A DNA stretch of 64,000 nucleotides, taken from assembly GCF_025564085.1 (NCBI RefSeq), contig NZ_JAMGZJ010000068.1:1-64000 (forward strand), given 5' to 3'. Each line of letters starts with the position of its first letter. The first letter of the stretch is position 1. Under the pieces are notes generated by a model. That model did no database searches, was not told where the DNA came from, and worked only from the letters and a program-made list of their open reading frames with translations. The DNA comes from Silvania confinis. GTDB lineage: Bacteria; Pseudomonadota; Gammaproteobacteria; Enterobacterales; Enterobacteriaceae. Of this stretch, positions 7,562 to 18,205 are shown in pieces. A program made the translations under genes and the position numbers.

Positions 7562-8632
7562 GTGGGGCAGCGAATTCCGGTTACGCTCGGCAATATTGCG
7601 CCGCTGGCGCTCAAGCCTTTTCGCCCGGGGCAGGTCGCACTGGTGTGCGAAGGCGGCGGTCAGCGGGGGATCTTCACGGCTGGCGTGCTGGATGAATTTA
7701 TGCGCGCGCAGTTTAATCCCTTTGATCTCTTTTTTGGTACTTCAGCCGGCGCGCAAAATCTCTCGGCTTACGTCTGCAATCAGCCGGGCTACGCCCGTAA
7801 AGTGATCATGCGTTACACCACTTCCCGCGAGTTCTTCGACCCGCTGCGCTTTGTGCGCGGCGGCAATCTTATCGATCTCGACTGGCTGCTGGATGCCACC
7901 GCCAGCCAGATGCCGCTGTCGATGGACACCGCCTCGCGCCTGTTTGATACCGGTAAATCCTTCTGGATGTGCGCCTGTCGCGGGGATGATTACACCCCGG
8001 GCTACTTTTCGCCGCTGAAGGAGAACTGGCTGGATATTCTCCGCGCCTCCAGCGCAATACCGGGTTTCTACCGCACCGGTGCGCTGCTGGATGGGATCGC
8101 GTATCTGGACGGCGGCGTCAGCGATGCGATCCCGGTGCAGGAGGCGGCCCGGCGCGGTGCGAAAACGATTGTGGTGATCCGCACCGTACCGTCGCAGATG
8201 TACTATACCCCACAGTGGCTGAGGCGAATGGAGCGTTGGCTGGGTGACAGTAGCCTGCAGCCGATGCTTAATCTGGTGTCGCACCACGAGGCCAGCTACC
8301 ACACTATTCAGCGTTTTATCGATAAGCCGCCGGGCAAACTGCGGATTATCGAAATCTACCCGCCGAGGCCGCTCAAAAGTCAGGCGCTGGGCAGTCGGGT
8401 GCCCGCCCTGCGCGAGGATTACAAAACCGGTCGCCTGTGCGGGCGTTATTTCCTCGCTACGGTGGGCAAATTACTGGCCGATCAACCGCCGCTGCGACGG
8501 CATGCGCGGATCGTTGTCCCGACCGCGCTGGTTGTGCCCCCGGCGATCGTGGCCAACGACATCGCCGTCACGCCGCGGGTGATTGCACACCAGGCAAATG
8601 ACACCCTGTTTGATAACGAGGATCTGGCGTGA
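7562..8632 (+). CDS. yjjU: Patatin-like phospholipase/acyl hydrolase YjjU
   Basis: A 356-residue patatin-domain protein, similar in length to E. coli YjjU. The oxyanion loop GGGQRG lies at residues 31-36, the nucleophile elbow GTSAG at 59-63 (Ser61), and the second dyad motif DGG at 183-185 (Asp183), so the Ser-Asp dyad is intact. No signal peptide is seen, implying a cytoplasmic enzyme. Its natural lipid substrate is not established. The start is GTG at 7562. The 3' end overlaps yjjV by four bases (GTGA), a sign of translational coupling. Confidence 0.92.
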   Translation: MGQRIPVTLGNIAPLALKPFRPGQVALVCEGGGQRGIFTAGVLDEFMRAQFNPFDLFFGTSAGAQNLSAYVCNQPGYARKVIMRYTTSREFFDPLRFVRGGNLIDLDWLLDATASQMPLSMDTASRLFDTGKSFWMCACRGDDYTPGYFSPLKENWLDILRASSAIPGFYRTGALLDGIAYLDGGVSDAIPVQEAARRGAKTIVVIRTVPSQMYYTPQWLRRMERWLGDSSLQPMLNLVSHHEASYHTIQRFIDKPPGKLRIIEIYPPRPLKSQALGSRVPALREDYKTGRLCGRYFLATVGKLLADQPPLRRHARIVVPTALVVPPAIVANDIAVTPRVIAHQANDTLFDNEDLA

Positions 8633-9411
8633 CTTACCGCTTTGTTGATACCCATTGCCACTTTGATTTTCCCCCTTTTACCGACGATGAACCCGCCAGC
8701 CTTCAGCGTGCCGCCGAAGCCGGGGTCGAAGCAATTATTGTTCCGGCTATTGATGTGGCCAGCATCACGCGCGTACAGCGATTGGGCGAGCGCTATCCGG
8801 CGCTGTATATTGCGCTCGGCCTGCATCCCATCGTGATTGAATCCCATCGCGATGCGCACCTGGAGCAGCTCGATGCGGCGATTGCCGCGCGTCCGACAAG
8901 GCTGGTGGCGATTGGCGAGATCGGTCTCGATCTCTATCGTCAGGATCCGCAGTTCGAGCGCCAGGAAACGATCCTCGACGCCCAGCTAAAGCTGGCAAAG
9001 CGCTACGATCTGCCGGTGATCCTCCATTCGCGACGGACGCATGACAAGCTGGCGATGCACCTTAAGCGTCACGATCTGTCGCGTACCGGGGTGGTGCATG
9101 GGTTTGCGGGTAGCCTGCAGCAGGCCCAGCGTTTTGTGGAGATGGGTTATAAGATTGGCGTCGGCGGCACCATCACCTATCCACGGGCCAGTAAAACCCG
9201 CGATGTGATGTCGCAATTACCGCTTTCTGCCTTGTTACTGGAAACGGATGCGCCGGATATGCCGCTGAAGGATTTTCAGGGCCAGCCTAATCGCCCGGAG
9301 CAGGCGGCGCGGGTCTTCGCCACGTTGTGTGAACTGCGCAATGAGCCTGCAGATGAAATAGCCGACGCGCTGCTGTACAACACCCGCACCCTGTTCGATC
9401 TTCCGCTATAG
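8629..9411 (+). CDS. yjjV: TatD-family metal-dependent hydrolase YjjV
   Basis: A 260-residue TatD-type amidohydrolase-fold protein. Metal ligands are visible in FVDTHCHFD (His9, His11), the glutamate of GEIGLDLY, the histidine of VILHSR, the histidine of VVHGFAG and the aspartate of [11 protein letters not shown]. Relatives are metal-dependent deoxyribonucleases with 3'-5' exonuclease or AP-endonuclease activity; the role of YjjV itself is poorly defined. It starts with GTG inside the end of yjjU and converges with yjjW, overlapping its stop by six bases. Confidence 0.92.
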   Translation: MTYRFVDTHCHFDFPPFTDDEPASLQRAAEAGVEAIIVPAIDVASITRVQRLGERYPALYIALGLHPIVIESHRDAHLEQLDAAIAARPTRLVAIGEIGLDLYRQDPQFERQETILDAQLKLAKRYDLPVILHSRRTHDKLAMHLKRHDLSRTGVVHGFAGSLQQAQRFVEMGYKIGVGGTITYPRASKTRDVMSQLPLSALLLETDAPDMPLKDFQGQPNRPEQAARVFATLCELRNEPADEIADALLYNTRTLFDLPL

Positions 9412-10266
9412 ATACAGCGCCGGGCGGATCACCCGGATCCGCTGGCTCTCGAGCATCTGCGCCAGCGGCTCGACATCCTTAGGCGTTGCGCTGCGCCATT
9501 GGCGGGCTTCGCCATAGACCCCATGCGAATGAAAAGCGTTGATTCTGACGGGAACGTCGCCCAAACGGCGGATAAAACTCACCAGTTCCCGCCGATGGGT
9601 GAGGTAATCACAATGATCCGGGATCACCAGCAGGCGCAGCTCGCTCAGTCGGTTATGCGCCGCCAGCCAGCGAATACTGTGCTTGATGGTTGCGTTATCC
9701 CGCCCGGTCAAAAACTGGTGCTGCGCGCTGCCCCAGGCCTTCAGATCCAGCATGGCGCCGTCAAATACCGGGAGCAGTTTTTGCCAGCCGGTTTCACCGA
9801 GCAGACCGTTGCTGTCCACCAGGCAGGTCAGATGCTGAAGCTGAGGGTCGGCTTTCAGCGCCGTGAACAACGCCACCACAAACGGTAGCTGAGTGGTGGC
9901 CTCACCGCCGCTGACGGTCATGCCGGTGATAAAGGGCGCCACCTTGCGAACCTGGGCCAACACCTCTTCTACGCTCATGCGTTGCGCCATCGGCGTGGCC
10001 TGCTGCGGGCAAAGCCGCAGGCAGGTGTCGCACTGCTGGCATAGCGACTCTTCCCACCACACCCGTCCGGCCTGAATGTGCAGCGCGTCATGCGGACAGT
10101 GCGGCACGCACTCCCCGCAGTCGTTGCAACGGCCTATCGTCCACGGATTGTGGCAGGTTTTGCAGCGCAGGTTACAGCCCTGCAGAAACAGGGCCAGCCG
10201 ACTGCCCGGCCCGTCGACGCAGGAGAAGGGAATAACCTGACTAACTAAAGCGCATCTGCTGTTCAT
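9406..10266 (-). CDS. yjjW: Glycyl-radical enzyme activase YjjW (radical SAM)
   Basis: A 286-residue radical-SAM protein of the PFL-activase family. The SAM cluster motif is Cys31-x3-Cys35-x2-Cys38 (CNLRCKTC). An inserted ferredoxin-like region carries two CX2CX2CX3C clusters (Cys47/50/53/57 and Cys76/79/82/86), as in activases of larger glycyl-radical enzymes. It would generate the glycyl radical on YjjI anaerobically. The start overlaps the yjjI stop by 26 bp, so the two are one operon (yjjI-yjjW). The substrate of the system is not established. Confidence 0.92.
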   Translation of the reverse strand: MNSRCALVSQVIPFSCVDGPGSRLALFLQGCNLRCKTCHNPWTIGRCNDCGECVPHCPHDALHIQAGRVWWEESLCQQCDTCLRLCPQQATPMAQRMSVEEVLAQVRKVAPFITGMTVSGGEATTQLPFVVALFTALKADPQLQHLTCLVDSNGLLGETGWQKLLPVFDGAMLDLKAWGSAQHQFLTGRDNATIKHSIRWLAAHNRLSELRLLVIPDHCDYLTHRRELVSFIRRLGDVPVRINAFHSHGVYGEARQWRSATPKDVEPLAQMLESQRIRVIRPALYL

Positions 10267-11788
10267 GGCTTATCACGCGCGGCTGGCGCTCCAGGATTCG
10301 GGTATTGCGGGCGGCCTCATCGCCCAGCCAGGTGGTGTTGGTGCGCGATCCCTCTGCACGGTATTTTTCCAGCTCGGACAGCCGCACCATATAGCCGGTA
10401 ACGCGCACCAGATCGTTGCCTGCGACGTTGGCGCTGAACTCGCGCATCCCGGCGCGGAAGGCGCCCAGGCACAGCTGCACTACCGCTTGCGGGTTGCGTT
10501 TAACGGTCTCGTCCAGGGTCAGAATGTCGCTGATCCCGGCGTGATAGTGACGGTGATGCGGCGCCACGGCCAGCAGGTGACTGATAGGATCCGGCTCATC
10601 ACCGTACGGCAGGCGCGCTCCCGGGGTGGTGCCAATATCCGAGCTGATCCCCGACTGCGCATGTAGCATCGCCCGCTGCTGCCAGCCATGTTTCACCGGG
10701 GTATTTTCCACAAACGCCGCTAACTGTTCGCTAATCCGATACCCCAGCGCGTTGGCCTGCGCGTCTTTACCGTATCGCCCGTTAAGCCCGGCTTTCTCGC
10801 ACAGCACGTTCACCGCTTCTGCCAGGCCATACATGCCAAACATCGGCACAAAACGGTCGGCGTCGATCAGCCCTTCCTTGACCAGGAAGCTATTCTCAAA
10901 GAAGCCGGATTGCTGATAGAGGAAATCACACCGCGCATCGATGATGGCGATCTGCTGCTGGCAGTAGTGCGGCAGGCTGCGGGTAAAGAACTCTTCAACG
11001 GAGTCACTCTGTTGGGCAATCGCTTTCAGATTAAGGCGCACCAGGGTGCTTCCGCCGCCTGCCAGCGGCAGCGAGTTGTAACAACTGACTACCCCAAAGC
11101 GGTTTTTTGTGAAAATTTTATCATTTTCCGGGCCGTTGGCGATGTGAGGTTTACTGCATTCGCAGATGTTTTTGGCCACCTCCAGCAGCAGATCGTCCGG
11201 GGTGATCGTCGGATCGTAGATAAAGGTCAGATTCGGTGAAACCTGCTTCAACTCTGCATCAGCGCGTAAAATCGCCCGGGTGATGGGGCCATCCGCCGGG
11301 CCAATGTTGGCATGGACAAAGGCATCTGGCAGGGTGCGATCGAGATAGCGCCAGAAACGTTTTATTCGAATATCTATTTCGTCTTGTGTTAGAATTCTAA
11401 CATACGGTTGCAACAGCGCATCAAGATGCCCGAGGAACACCGGCATCGACGTCACGGACGGGACGTGGTGGTAAAGGATAGTGAGCAGCGACAGGGCATC
11501 ATCCAGATCCTGTGCCCCTTCCAGCTCCAGCCATTGTGAGCCTTTTGCCAGGAATACCGCGTAGTCGGGCAGGACATAGCGTGGTTTGTAGGGCGCGTGG
11601 CCCTCAAACATATCGCAGATAAAACCGGCTTCCAGGGCGAGACGCGCTTCAGACGTTAAGGCAGGATAGGGCAGATTGTTTTCGGCCTCCAGCGCCAGGA
11701 AATGGCGTTTTTGTTCGGGACTTAACACCGGGCTTGTCACAATTTTCTGGCAACGTTGTTGCAGGGTATCGGGGCTGGCTGTGGACAT
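10241..11788 (-). CDS. yjjI: YjjI, glycyl-radical-type enzyme of unknown substrate (DUF3029)
   Basis: A 515-residue protein, the length of E. coli YjjI. The C-terminal [10 protein letters not shown] resembles the glycyl-radical loop RVSGY of pyruvate formate-lyase, placing the radical on Gly465. A candidate active-site cysteine lies in [15 protein letters not shown]. The protein is shorter than typical glycyl-radical enzymes (750-850 residues), so it is a compact member. I chose the ATG at 11786-11788 (MSTASPD), which matches E. coli and has AAGGAAG upstream; a longer reading has a non-homologous Cys-rich leader. The coding region also contains two DeoR operators of the divergent deo operon. 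Confidence 0.9.
   Translation of the reverse strand: MSTASPDTLQQRCQKIVTSPVLSPEQKRHFLALEAENNLPYPALTSEARLALEAGFICDMFEGHAPYKPRYVLPDYAVFLAKGSQWLELEGAQDLDDALSLLTILYHHVPSVTSMPVFLGHLDALLQPYVRILTQDEIDIRIKRFWRYLDRTLPDAFVHANIGPADGPITRAILRADAELKQVSPNLTFIYDPTITPDDLLLEVAKNICECSKPHIANGPENDKIFTKNRFGVVSCYNSLPLAGGGSTLVRLNLKAIAQQSDSVEEFFTRSLPHYCQQQIAIIDARCDFLYQQSGFFENSFLVKEGLIDADRFVPMFGMYGLAEAVNVLCEKAGLNGRYGKDAQANALGYRISEQLAAFVENTPVKHGWQQRAMLHAQSGISSDIGTTPGARLPYGDEPDPISHLLAVAPHHRHYHAGISDILTLDETVKRNPQAVVQLCLGAFRAGMREFSANVAGNDLVRVTGYMVRLSELEKYRAEGSRTNTTWLGDEAARNTRILERQPRVISHEQQMRFS
11108..11123 (+). promoter_or_regulatory. Candidate DeoR operator OE (inside yjjI)
   Basis: TGTGAAAATTTTATCA matches 12 of 16 positions of the DeoR operator and lies 279 bp upstream of the perfect operator at 11387. 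In E. coli a third, distal operator OE lies at about this distance. The spacing match makes the weak sequence match credible. Confidence 0.55.
11387..11402 (+). promoter_or_regulatory. DeoR operator O1 / deoP1 region (inside yjjI)
   Basis: TGTTAGAATTCTAACA is a perfect 16-bp palindrome and the canonical DeoR operator. It lies 602 bp upstream of the second operator at 11989; in E. coli the two operators are 599 bp apart and repress by DNA looping. The site is embedded in yjjI coding sequence. Confidence 0.88.
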
Positions 11789-11900
11789 TGTCGCTTCCTT
11801 ATTCTGCTGCAAAAGTGGAAGAGAGTGTAAGAAGAGTCCCGCCGTTTGCCTTTGATCCTGCGCGGGTGCCTGGTGCGTTAACCGACAGTTACAGCAAAAA

Positions 11901-12004
11901 TATTTGAAGTTGATCGCATTACAGTTATGCAAATTTGTAAGCGTATTTCATTAACTGTGATGAATGTCGAAGTGAGAATGCGGGTGAATGTTAGAATACT
12001 CACA
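11901..12004 (+). promoter_or_regulatory. deoP2 control region: two CRP sites, CytR site, DeoR operator O2
   Basis: The layout matches E. coli deoP2. A distal CRP site ATTTGAAGTTGATCGCAT (11902-11919) is followed by a CytR-type stretch GCATTACAGTTATGCAAATT (within 11916-11940). A proximal CRP site AACTGTGATGAATGTCG lies within 11953-11974, and DeoR operator TGTTAGAATACTCACA (14/16) at 11989-12004. The operator contains the TAGAAT -10 hexamer, so DeoR binding would occlude the promoter. Confidence 0.82.
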
Positions 12005-12048
12005 GACCCGCAAGGTACAATTTTACGGCTATATGCCTGGAGAATGTT

Positions 12049-12828
12049 ATGACCGACTTAACCGCAAGCAGCCTGCGCGCGTTGAAACTGATGGACCTGA
12101 CCACCCTGAATGATGACGACACCAACGAGAAAGTGATCGCGCTGTGTCATCAGGCGAAAACCGCAGTCGGTAACACCGCGGCTGTCTGCATCTATCCCCG
12201 TTTCATTCCTATCGCCCGTAAGACCCTGAACGAGCAGGGTACGCCGGACGTGCGCATCGCTACCGTGACTAACTTCCCGCACGGCAACGACGACATCGAG
12301 ATCGCGCTGACAGAAACCCGCGCCGCCATCGCTTATGGCGCAGACGAGGTGGACGTGGTCTTCCCGTACCGCGCGCTGATCGCTGGTAATGAGCAGATTG
12401 GTTTCGATCTGGTGAAAGCCTGTAAAGAGGCCTGTGCAGCGGCTGACGTGCTGCTGAAAGTGATTATCGAAACCGGCGAGCTGAAAGAAGAAGCCCTTAT
12501 TCGTAAAGCGTCTGAAATCTCGATTAAAGCAGGTGCTGATTTTATCAAAACCTCTACCGGTAAAGTGCCGGTTAACGCCACCCCGGAAAGCGCACGCATC
12601 ATGCTGGAAGTGATCCGCGATATGGGCGTGGAAAAAACCGTTGGTTTCAAACCAGCAGGCGGCGTACGTACTGCGGAAGACGCGCAGCAGTTCCTGGCGA
12701 TTGCCGATGAGCTGTTTGGTGCAGACTGGGCTGATGCCCGTCACTATCGTTTCGGCGCATCCAGCCTGCTGGCAAGCCTGTTGAAAGCGCTGGGCCATGG
12801 CGACGGTAAGAGCGCAAGCAGCTACTAA
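12049..12828 (+). CDS. deoC: Deoxyribose-phosphate aldolase DeoC
   Basis: A 259-residue class I aldolase, same length as in E. coli. It cleaves 2-deoxyribose 5-phosphate to glyceraldehyde 3-phosphate and acetaldehyde, the last step of deoxynucleoside breakdown. The Schiff-base lysine is Lys167 (FIKTSTGK), with partner Lys201 (GFKPAGG) and Asp102 (DEVDVVF), all conserved. GGAG lies before the ATG. First gene of deoCABD, under DeoR, CytR and CRP control. Confidence 0.98.
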   Translation: MTDLTASSLRALKLMDLTTLNDDDTNEKVIALCHQAKTAVGNTAAVCIYPRFIPIARKTLNEQGTPDVRIATVTNFPHGNDDIEIALTETRAAIAYGADEVDVVFPYRALIAGNEQIGFDLVKACKEACAAADVLLKVIIETGELKEEALIRKASEISIKAGADFIKTSTGKVPVNATPESARIMLEVIRDMGVEKTVGFKPAGGVRTAEDAQQFLAIADELFGADWADARHYRFGASSLLASLLKALGHGDGKSASSY

Positions 12829-12838
12829 GATTTGAATT

Positions 12839-12868
12839 GCCGGGTGGCGCGACGCTTACCCGGCCTAC
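12839..12868. repeat. REP-like element between deoC and deoA
   Basis: GCCGGGTGGCGCGACGCTTACCCGGCCTAC has the stem GCCGGGT/ACCCGGC and the terminal CCTAC typical of a single enterobacterial REP unit. It may stabilise the upstream deoC message. Confidence 0.8.
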
Positions 12869-12883
12869 TTTCGGGAGGTTACC

Positions 12884-14206
12884 GTGTTTCTCGCACAAGA
12901 AATTATTCGTAAAAAACGTGATGGTCATGCTTTAAGTGACGAAGAGATCCGTTTCTTTATCAACGGCATTCGTGACAACACCATCTCTGAAGGGCAGATT
13001 GCTGCTCTGGCGATGACCATTTTCTTCCACGATATGGCGATGCCAGAACGGGTATCGTTGACCATGGCGATGCGAGATTCAGGAACTGTCCTGGACTGGA
13101 AGAGCCTGAATCTTAACGGTCCGATCGTCGATAAACACTCCACCGGCGGCGTGGGCGATGTCACTTCGCTGATGCTGGGGCCAATGGTCGCTGCCTGCGG
13201 CGGCTATATTCCGATGATCTCCGGGCGCGGCCTCGGTCATACCGGCGGCACCCTCGACAAACTCGAAGCCATTCCGGGCTTTGATATCTTCCCGAATGAC
13301 AATCGCTTCCGCGAAATTATTAAAGATGTGGGTGTGGCGATTATCGGCCAGACCAGCTCCCTCGCTCCGGCGGACAAGCGTTTTTACGCCACGCGTGACA
13401 TTACCGCGACCGTCGACTCCATCCCACTGATCACCGCCTCGATCCTCGCCAAGAAACTGGCCGAAGGGCTGGATGCGCTGGTGATGGATGTGAAAGTGGG
13501 CAGCGGCGCCTTTATGCCGACCTATGAACTCTCTGCGGCGCTTGCCGAAGCGATCGTTGGCGTCTCCAACGGCGCTGGCGTACGGACTACCGCGCTGTTG
13601 ACCGACATGAACCAGGTGCTGGCGTCCAGCGCCGGTAACGCGGTGGAAGTCCGCGAAGCGGTGCAGTTCCTGACCGGTGAATACCGTAACCCGCGTCTGC
13701 TCGACGTCACCATGGCGCTGTGCGTGGAGATGCTGATCTCCGGCAAGCTTGCCCAGGACGACGCCGACGCGCGCGCAAAACTGCAGGCAGTGCTGGATAA
13801 CGGTAAAGCGGCTGAGATCTTTGGCCGCATGGTTGCCGCGCAGAAAGGCCCGACCGATTTCGTGGAAAACTACGCCAAATACCTGCCAACCGCGACGCTG
13901 AGCAAAGCCGTTTACGCGGACAGCGAAGGATTCGTCTCTGAGATGGATACCCGTGCGCTGGGTATGGCGGTGGTCTCCATGGGCGGCGGTCGTCGTCAGG
14001 CATCCGACAGCATTGATTACAGCGTTGGCTTTACCGAGATGGCCCGTCTGGGCGACAGCGTTGACGGACAGCGTCCGCTGGCGGTGATCCACGCCAAAGA
14101 TGAAAACAGCTGGCAGGAAGCCGCGAAAGCGATGAAAGCGGCCATCACTCTGGCGGATAAAGCGCCGGAAAGCACACCAACCGTCTATCGTCGCATTACC
14201 GAATAG
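12884..14206 (+). CDS. deoA: Thymidine phosphorylase DeoA
   Basis: A 440-residue homodimeric nucleoside phosphorylase that converts thymidine or deoxyuridine plus phosphate to the base and deoxyribose 1-phosphate. The phosphate-binding signature KHSTGGVGD lies near residue 84, and [16 protein letters not shown] near 113-128. Translation starts at GTG behind GGGAGG. It is the second deo gene, 55 bp after deoC with a REP unit between, and deoB follows 51 bp later. Confidence 0.98.
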   Translation: MFLAQEIIRKKRDGHALSDEEIRFFINGIRDNTISEGQIAALAMTIFFHDMAMPERVSLTMAMRDSGTVLDWKSLNLNGPIVDKHSTGGVGDVTSLMLGPMVAACGGYIPMISGRGLGHTGGTLDKLEAIPGFDIFPNDNRFREIIKDVGVAIIGQTSSLAPADKRFYATRDITATVDSIPLITASILAKKLAEGLDALVMDVKVGSGAFMPTYELSAALAEAIVGVSNGAGVRTTALLTDMNQVLASSAGNAVEVREAVQFLTGEYRNPRLLDVTMALCVEMLISGKLAQDDADARAKLQAVLDNGKAAEIFGRMVAAQKGPTDFVENYAKYLPTATLSKAVYADSEGFVSEMDTRALGMAVVSMGGGRRQASDSIDYSVGFTEMARLGDSVDGQRPLAVIHAKDENSWQEAAKAMKAAITLADKAPESTPTVYRRITE

Positions 14207-14236
14207 CGGTATACTGATCTGATCGCTTTTTTATGA

Positions 14237-15481
<1,245 letters not shown>

Positions 15482-15492
15482 TAATAATTGGG

Positions 15493-15531
15493 GTGCGGTC
15501 TGATGCCCTCACCCCGGCCCTCTCCCACAGG
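15493..15531 (+). repeat. Post-stop dispersed repeat, copy A
   Basis: It begins GTGCGGTCTGATGCCCTCAC 11 bases after the deoB stop and runs to CTCTCCCACAGG. It is the first of two tandem copies 47 bp apart. The hairpin's right arm is missing in this copy, and copy B follows directly. Confidence 0.8.
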
Positions 15532-15538
15532 AAACATG

Positions 15539-15585
15539 GGTGCGGCCTGATGCCCTCACCCCAACCCTCTCCCACAGGGAGAGGG
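15539..15585 (+). repeat. Post-stop dispersed repeat, copy B (complete hairpin)
   Basis: It begins GGTGCGGCCTGATGCCCTCA and ends in a perfect hairpin, CCCTCTCCC-ACA-GGGAGAGGG (15565-15585). Lacking a T tract, it is not an obvious terminator inside the deo operon. It could act as an RNA-processing or stability element between deoB and deoD. Confidence 0.8.
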
Positions 15586-15611
15586 CGAATTTAAATGAAA
15601 AGGAACTGAAG

Positions 15612-16334
15612 ATGGCAACTCCACACATTAATGCAGAAATGGGCGATTTCGCTGATGTTGTCCTGATGCCGGGCGACCCGCTGCGTGCCAAGCACATTGC
15701 AGAAACTTTCCTCGAAGACGTGCGTGAAGTGAACAACGTTCGCGGCATGCTGGGCTTCACCGGTACCTACAAGGGCCGCAAAATTTCCGTTATGGGCCAC
15801 GGTATGGGTATCCCATCCTGCTCCATCTACACCAAAGAGCTGATCACCGATTTCGGCGTGAAGAAAATCATTCGTGTGGGTTCCTGCGGCGCAGTACGCA
15901 TGGACGTGAAACTGCGTGACGTGGTGATCGGGATGGGGGCTTGCACCGATTCCAAAGTGAACCGCATGCGTTTCAAAGACCACGACTTTGCCGCTATTGC
16001 TGACTTCGGTATGGTGCGTAACGCGGTTGACGCAGCTAAAGCGCTGGGCGTTGACGCGCGCGTGGGTAACATCTTCTCGGCTGACCTGTTCTACTCCCCG
16101 GACGGCGGCGAAATGTTCGACGTGATGGAGAAGTACGGCATCCTGGGCGTGGAAATGGAAGCCGCAGGCATCTACGGTGTGGCTGCAGAGTTCGGCGCGA
16201 AAGCCCTGACCATCTGCACCGTGTCTGACCATATCCGTACCCACGAGCAGACCACTGCCGCTGAGCGTCAGACCACCTTTAACGACATGATCAAAATCGC
16301 GCTGGAATCCGTTCTGCTGGGCGATCAAGAGTAA
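15612..16334 (+). CDS. deoD: Purine nucleoside phosphorylase DeoD
   Basis: A 240-residue hexameric PNP that splits purine (deoxy)nucleosides with phosphate. The ATG at 15612 gives [13 protein letters not shown] as in E. coli, with AAGGA upstream; an upstream reading would run through the repeat. Conserved elements are the phosphate site GDPLRAK, the ribose/phosphate region RVGSCGA, and EMEAAG (catalytic neighbourhood), with the purine-site aspartate in VSDH. One extra glycine (SPDGGEMF) is present relative to E. coli. It is the last gene of deoCABD; a terminator follows. Confidence 0.97.
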   Translation: MATPHINAEMGDFADVVLMPGDPLRAKHIAETFLEDVREVNNVRGMLGFTGTYKGRKISVMGHGMGIPSCSIYTKELITDFGVKKIIRVGSCGAVRMDVKLRDVVIGMGACTDSKVNRMRFKDHDFAAIADFGMVRNAVDAAKALGVDARVGNIFSADLFYSPDGGEMFDVMEKYGILGVEMEAAGIYGVAAEFGAKALTICTVSDHIRTHEQTTAAERQTTFNDMIKIALESVLLGDQE

Positions 16335-16350
16335 GTTGTTTATGCTCTTT

Positions 16351-16384
16351 AAGCCCGCTGAGCATCGCGCCAGCGGGCTTTTTT
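16351..16384 (+). terminator. Terminator of the deo operon
   Basis: AAGCCCGCTG pairs with CAGCGGGCTT (16351-16360 with 16371-16380), followed by a T run. It lies between the convergent deoD and lplA. Confidence 0.92.
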
Positions 16385-16385
16385 A

Positions 16386-17402
16386 TTAGCGCACAGCCCG
16401 CGCAATCCATTCCGACAATTCCCGCAGCTCTTTTTCCTGATCCGGGAAATCCACGATCAACGCTTCGCACGCCTGCTGCAGCGTATCCGCACGGTATAAA
16501 CAGCCCTGCAGACGTGTGGCCAGCGCTTCCAGCGGGGCCGGATTCAGGCTATCGGTAAACACCTGCGCGCGGGTGATATGGCCCTTCTCGACGTCGAAAT
16601 GCAGCTCCACACCACCCCACGTAAAACGCTCGTCCAGCAGGTGGGAGAACGCCGGTGCCTGGCCAAAGTTCCACGCCCAGCTGCTCTGGCGGGCAAAGGT
16701 TTCGGCAAAGTTCGGCAGGTCCGGGGTGTTGTCCGGGGAAATCACTTCTGCCTCGACGCGTTCGCCATAGTGGGCAAAGAACGCTTCGCGAATGGCATCG
16801 CAGATCTGTTCGTGGGTCACGCCGGGCAGCAGATCCACCAGATTTGCGACTCGACCGCGCACGGAGGTGATGCCCTTGGCCTGCAGCTTTTTCTGGTCTG
16901 GATTAAGGTAGTTCGCCAGGCGGCTGAGATCGGCATTGAGCAGCAGGGTGCCGTGATGAAAGCCCCGGTCTGGCGTTTCGCGATAGGCTGAGCCGGAAAC
17001 CTTACGATCGCCTTCTGCCGTTTTCACCACCAGGTCGTTGCGCCCGGACGCTTCCGCCGTGGCGCCCAGGGCCTCCAGCGCGTTGAGGACAATGCGGGTG
17101 GAGATGGTTTTGTCGTACTCGGGTTTCCCGGCCATAAAGGTAAAACAGGTATTGCCGAGGTCGTGGAACACCGCGCCACCGCCGCTGCTGCGGCGCGCCA
17201 GGCGCACGTTGTCCTCTTCCATACGCCGCGTATTACACTCTTTCCACGGGTTCTGCGCGCGGCCAATGACCACGGTGTCGGCGTTGCGCCACAGGAACAG
17301 CACCCGCTGCGTGGCAGGCATCTGGCGGAAGATGCACTCTTCCACCGCAAGGTTAAACCAGGGATCGTACGAATCAGAGATAAGCAGGCGCAAATCAGAC
17401 AT
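16386..17402 (-). CDS. lplA: Lipoate-protein ligase A LplA
   Basis: A 338-residue enzyme that activates free lipoate with ATP and transfers it to lipoyl domains of 2-oxoacid dehydrogenases and GcvH. The catalytic domain motif [18 protein letters not shown] is intact near residue 70, as is the lipoyl-AMP loop region [18 protein letters not shown]. The C-terminal accessory domain is present, since the full length equals E. coli. It lies 38 bp downstream of ytjB on the same strand, so the two may be cotranscribed. Confidence 0.96.
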   Translation of the reverse strand: MSDLRLLISDSYDPWFNLAVEECIFRQMPATQRVLFLWRNADTVVIGRAQNPWKECNTRRMEEDNVRLARRSSGGGAVFHDLGNTCFTFMAGKPEYDKTISTRIVLNALEALGATAEASGRNDLVVKTAEGDRKVSGSAYRETPDRGFHHGTLLLNADLSRLANYLNPDQKKLQAKGITSVRGRVANLVDLLPGVTHEQICDAIREAFFAHYGERVEAEVISPDNTPDLPNFAETFARQSSWAWNFGQAPAFSHLLDERFTWGGVELHFDVEKGHITRAQVFTDSLNPAPLEALATRLQGCLYRADTLQQACEALIVDFPDQEKELRELSEWIARAVR

Positions 17403-17440
17403 GGCGGTTTCCTTCGCTTAAACAAGCATCTACTTTACCA

Positions 17441-18085
17441 CTAATCTTTCTTCTCGCTCTCTTCCTCTTCCGGGACCGATTTACTGGCAGTCAGCAGGAA
17501 AGGGGATTGCTGCCAGCGGGTGCGTTTACCCTGCAATAGCGTGCGGGTCAGTACCACCCCAATCGCCAGCGAGAGCAGCAGCATCAGGCGCAGAATATTA
17601 GTGGTGTTATCCACCTGTCTGGCTTCGGTGGCCAGAGTATGGGTATCGAGCGTGAGACGCAGATAGCCAAGAGGGCCATTTTTACCCTGAATCGGCTCAA
17701 CAATTTGTTGGCTAAAATAGCCTCCGGCTTTTTTGCCATCCAGCGCCAGCCTGTCGCGCACGGCAACATGCTCGCCGGCACGGGCAATCAGCCCACCTTC
17801 TTCGTCATAGACGCTGGCATCCAGGATCCGACTCTCTTTGGTCAGCAGATTAAGCACCTGGGTAATGCGTTTTTCATCCGGCGTTTCGGTATGCATTGCC
17901 GGAGCAACGTTGAGTGTCACCTGATGCGCCAGTGTGCGCGCCAGTTCTTCAAGCTGCGGGTTACGCTGCCGTTGATGGTTCTGGCTGAACCATGAAGCAC
18001 CCTGCATCAACGCCACCAGAAGTGCGAGACAGGACAGGACTATCACGGCACGATGAAGCCGGAATTTCAGTTTTGCGCGAGCCAT
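17441..18085 (-). CDS. ytjB: Inner-membrane protein YtjB (Smp family)
   Basis: A 214-residue protein of the SMP family of unknown molecular function. One membrane helix near the N-terminus (about residues 12-28) and a second near residues 162-181 bracket a periplasmic domain of about 130 residues, the layout of sensor-type extracytoplasmic domains. The cytoplasmic tail is Glu/Lys-rich. It is divergent from serB and upstream of lplA. The placement next to serB is the same in E. coli. Confidence 0.88.
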   Translation of the reverse strand: MARAKLKFRLHRAVIVLSCLALLVALMQGASWFSQNHQRQRNPQLEELARTLAHQVTLNVAPAMHTETPDEKRITQVLNLLTKESRILDASVYDEEGGLIARAGEHVAVRDRLALDGKKAGGYFSQQIVEPIQGKNGPLGYLRLTLDTHTLATEARQVDNTTNILRLMLLLSLAIGVVLTRTLLQGKRTRWQQSPFLLTASKSVPEEEESEKKD

Positions 18086-18205
18086 ATTCCACCTGCTGAA
18101 AAATTTCGGGTTAATGTTGCCAGAAGTGATGGTTACAAGGTAGCCTCATGCGTTATTTTCACCCCCTGGATGATTCCCGGTGCGAACGATTTTACAGGAG
18201 CTTTA

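Noticed and set aside
18053..18205. An in-frame upstream extension of serB
   Set aside because: It overlaps the divergent ytjB start and lacks homology; the ATG at 18206 has AGGAG and the E. coli N-terminus.
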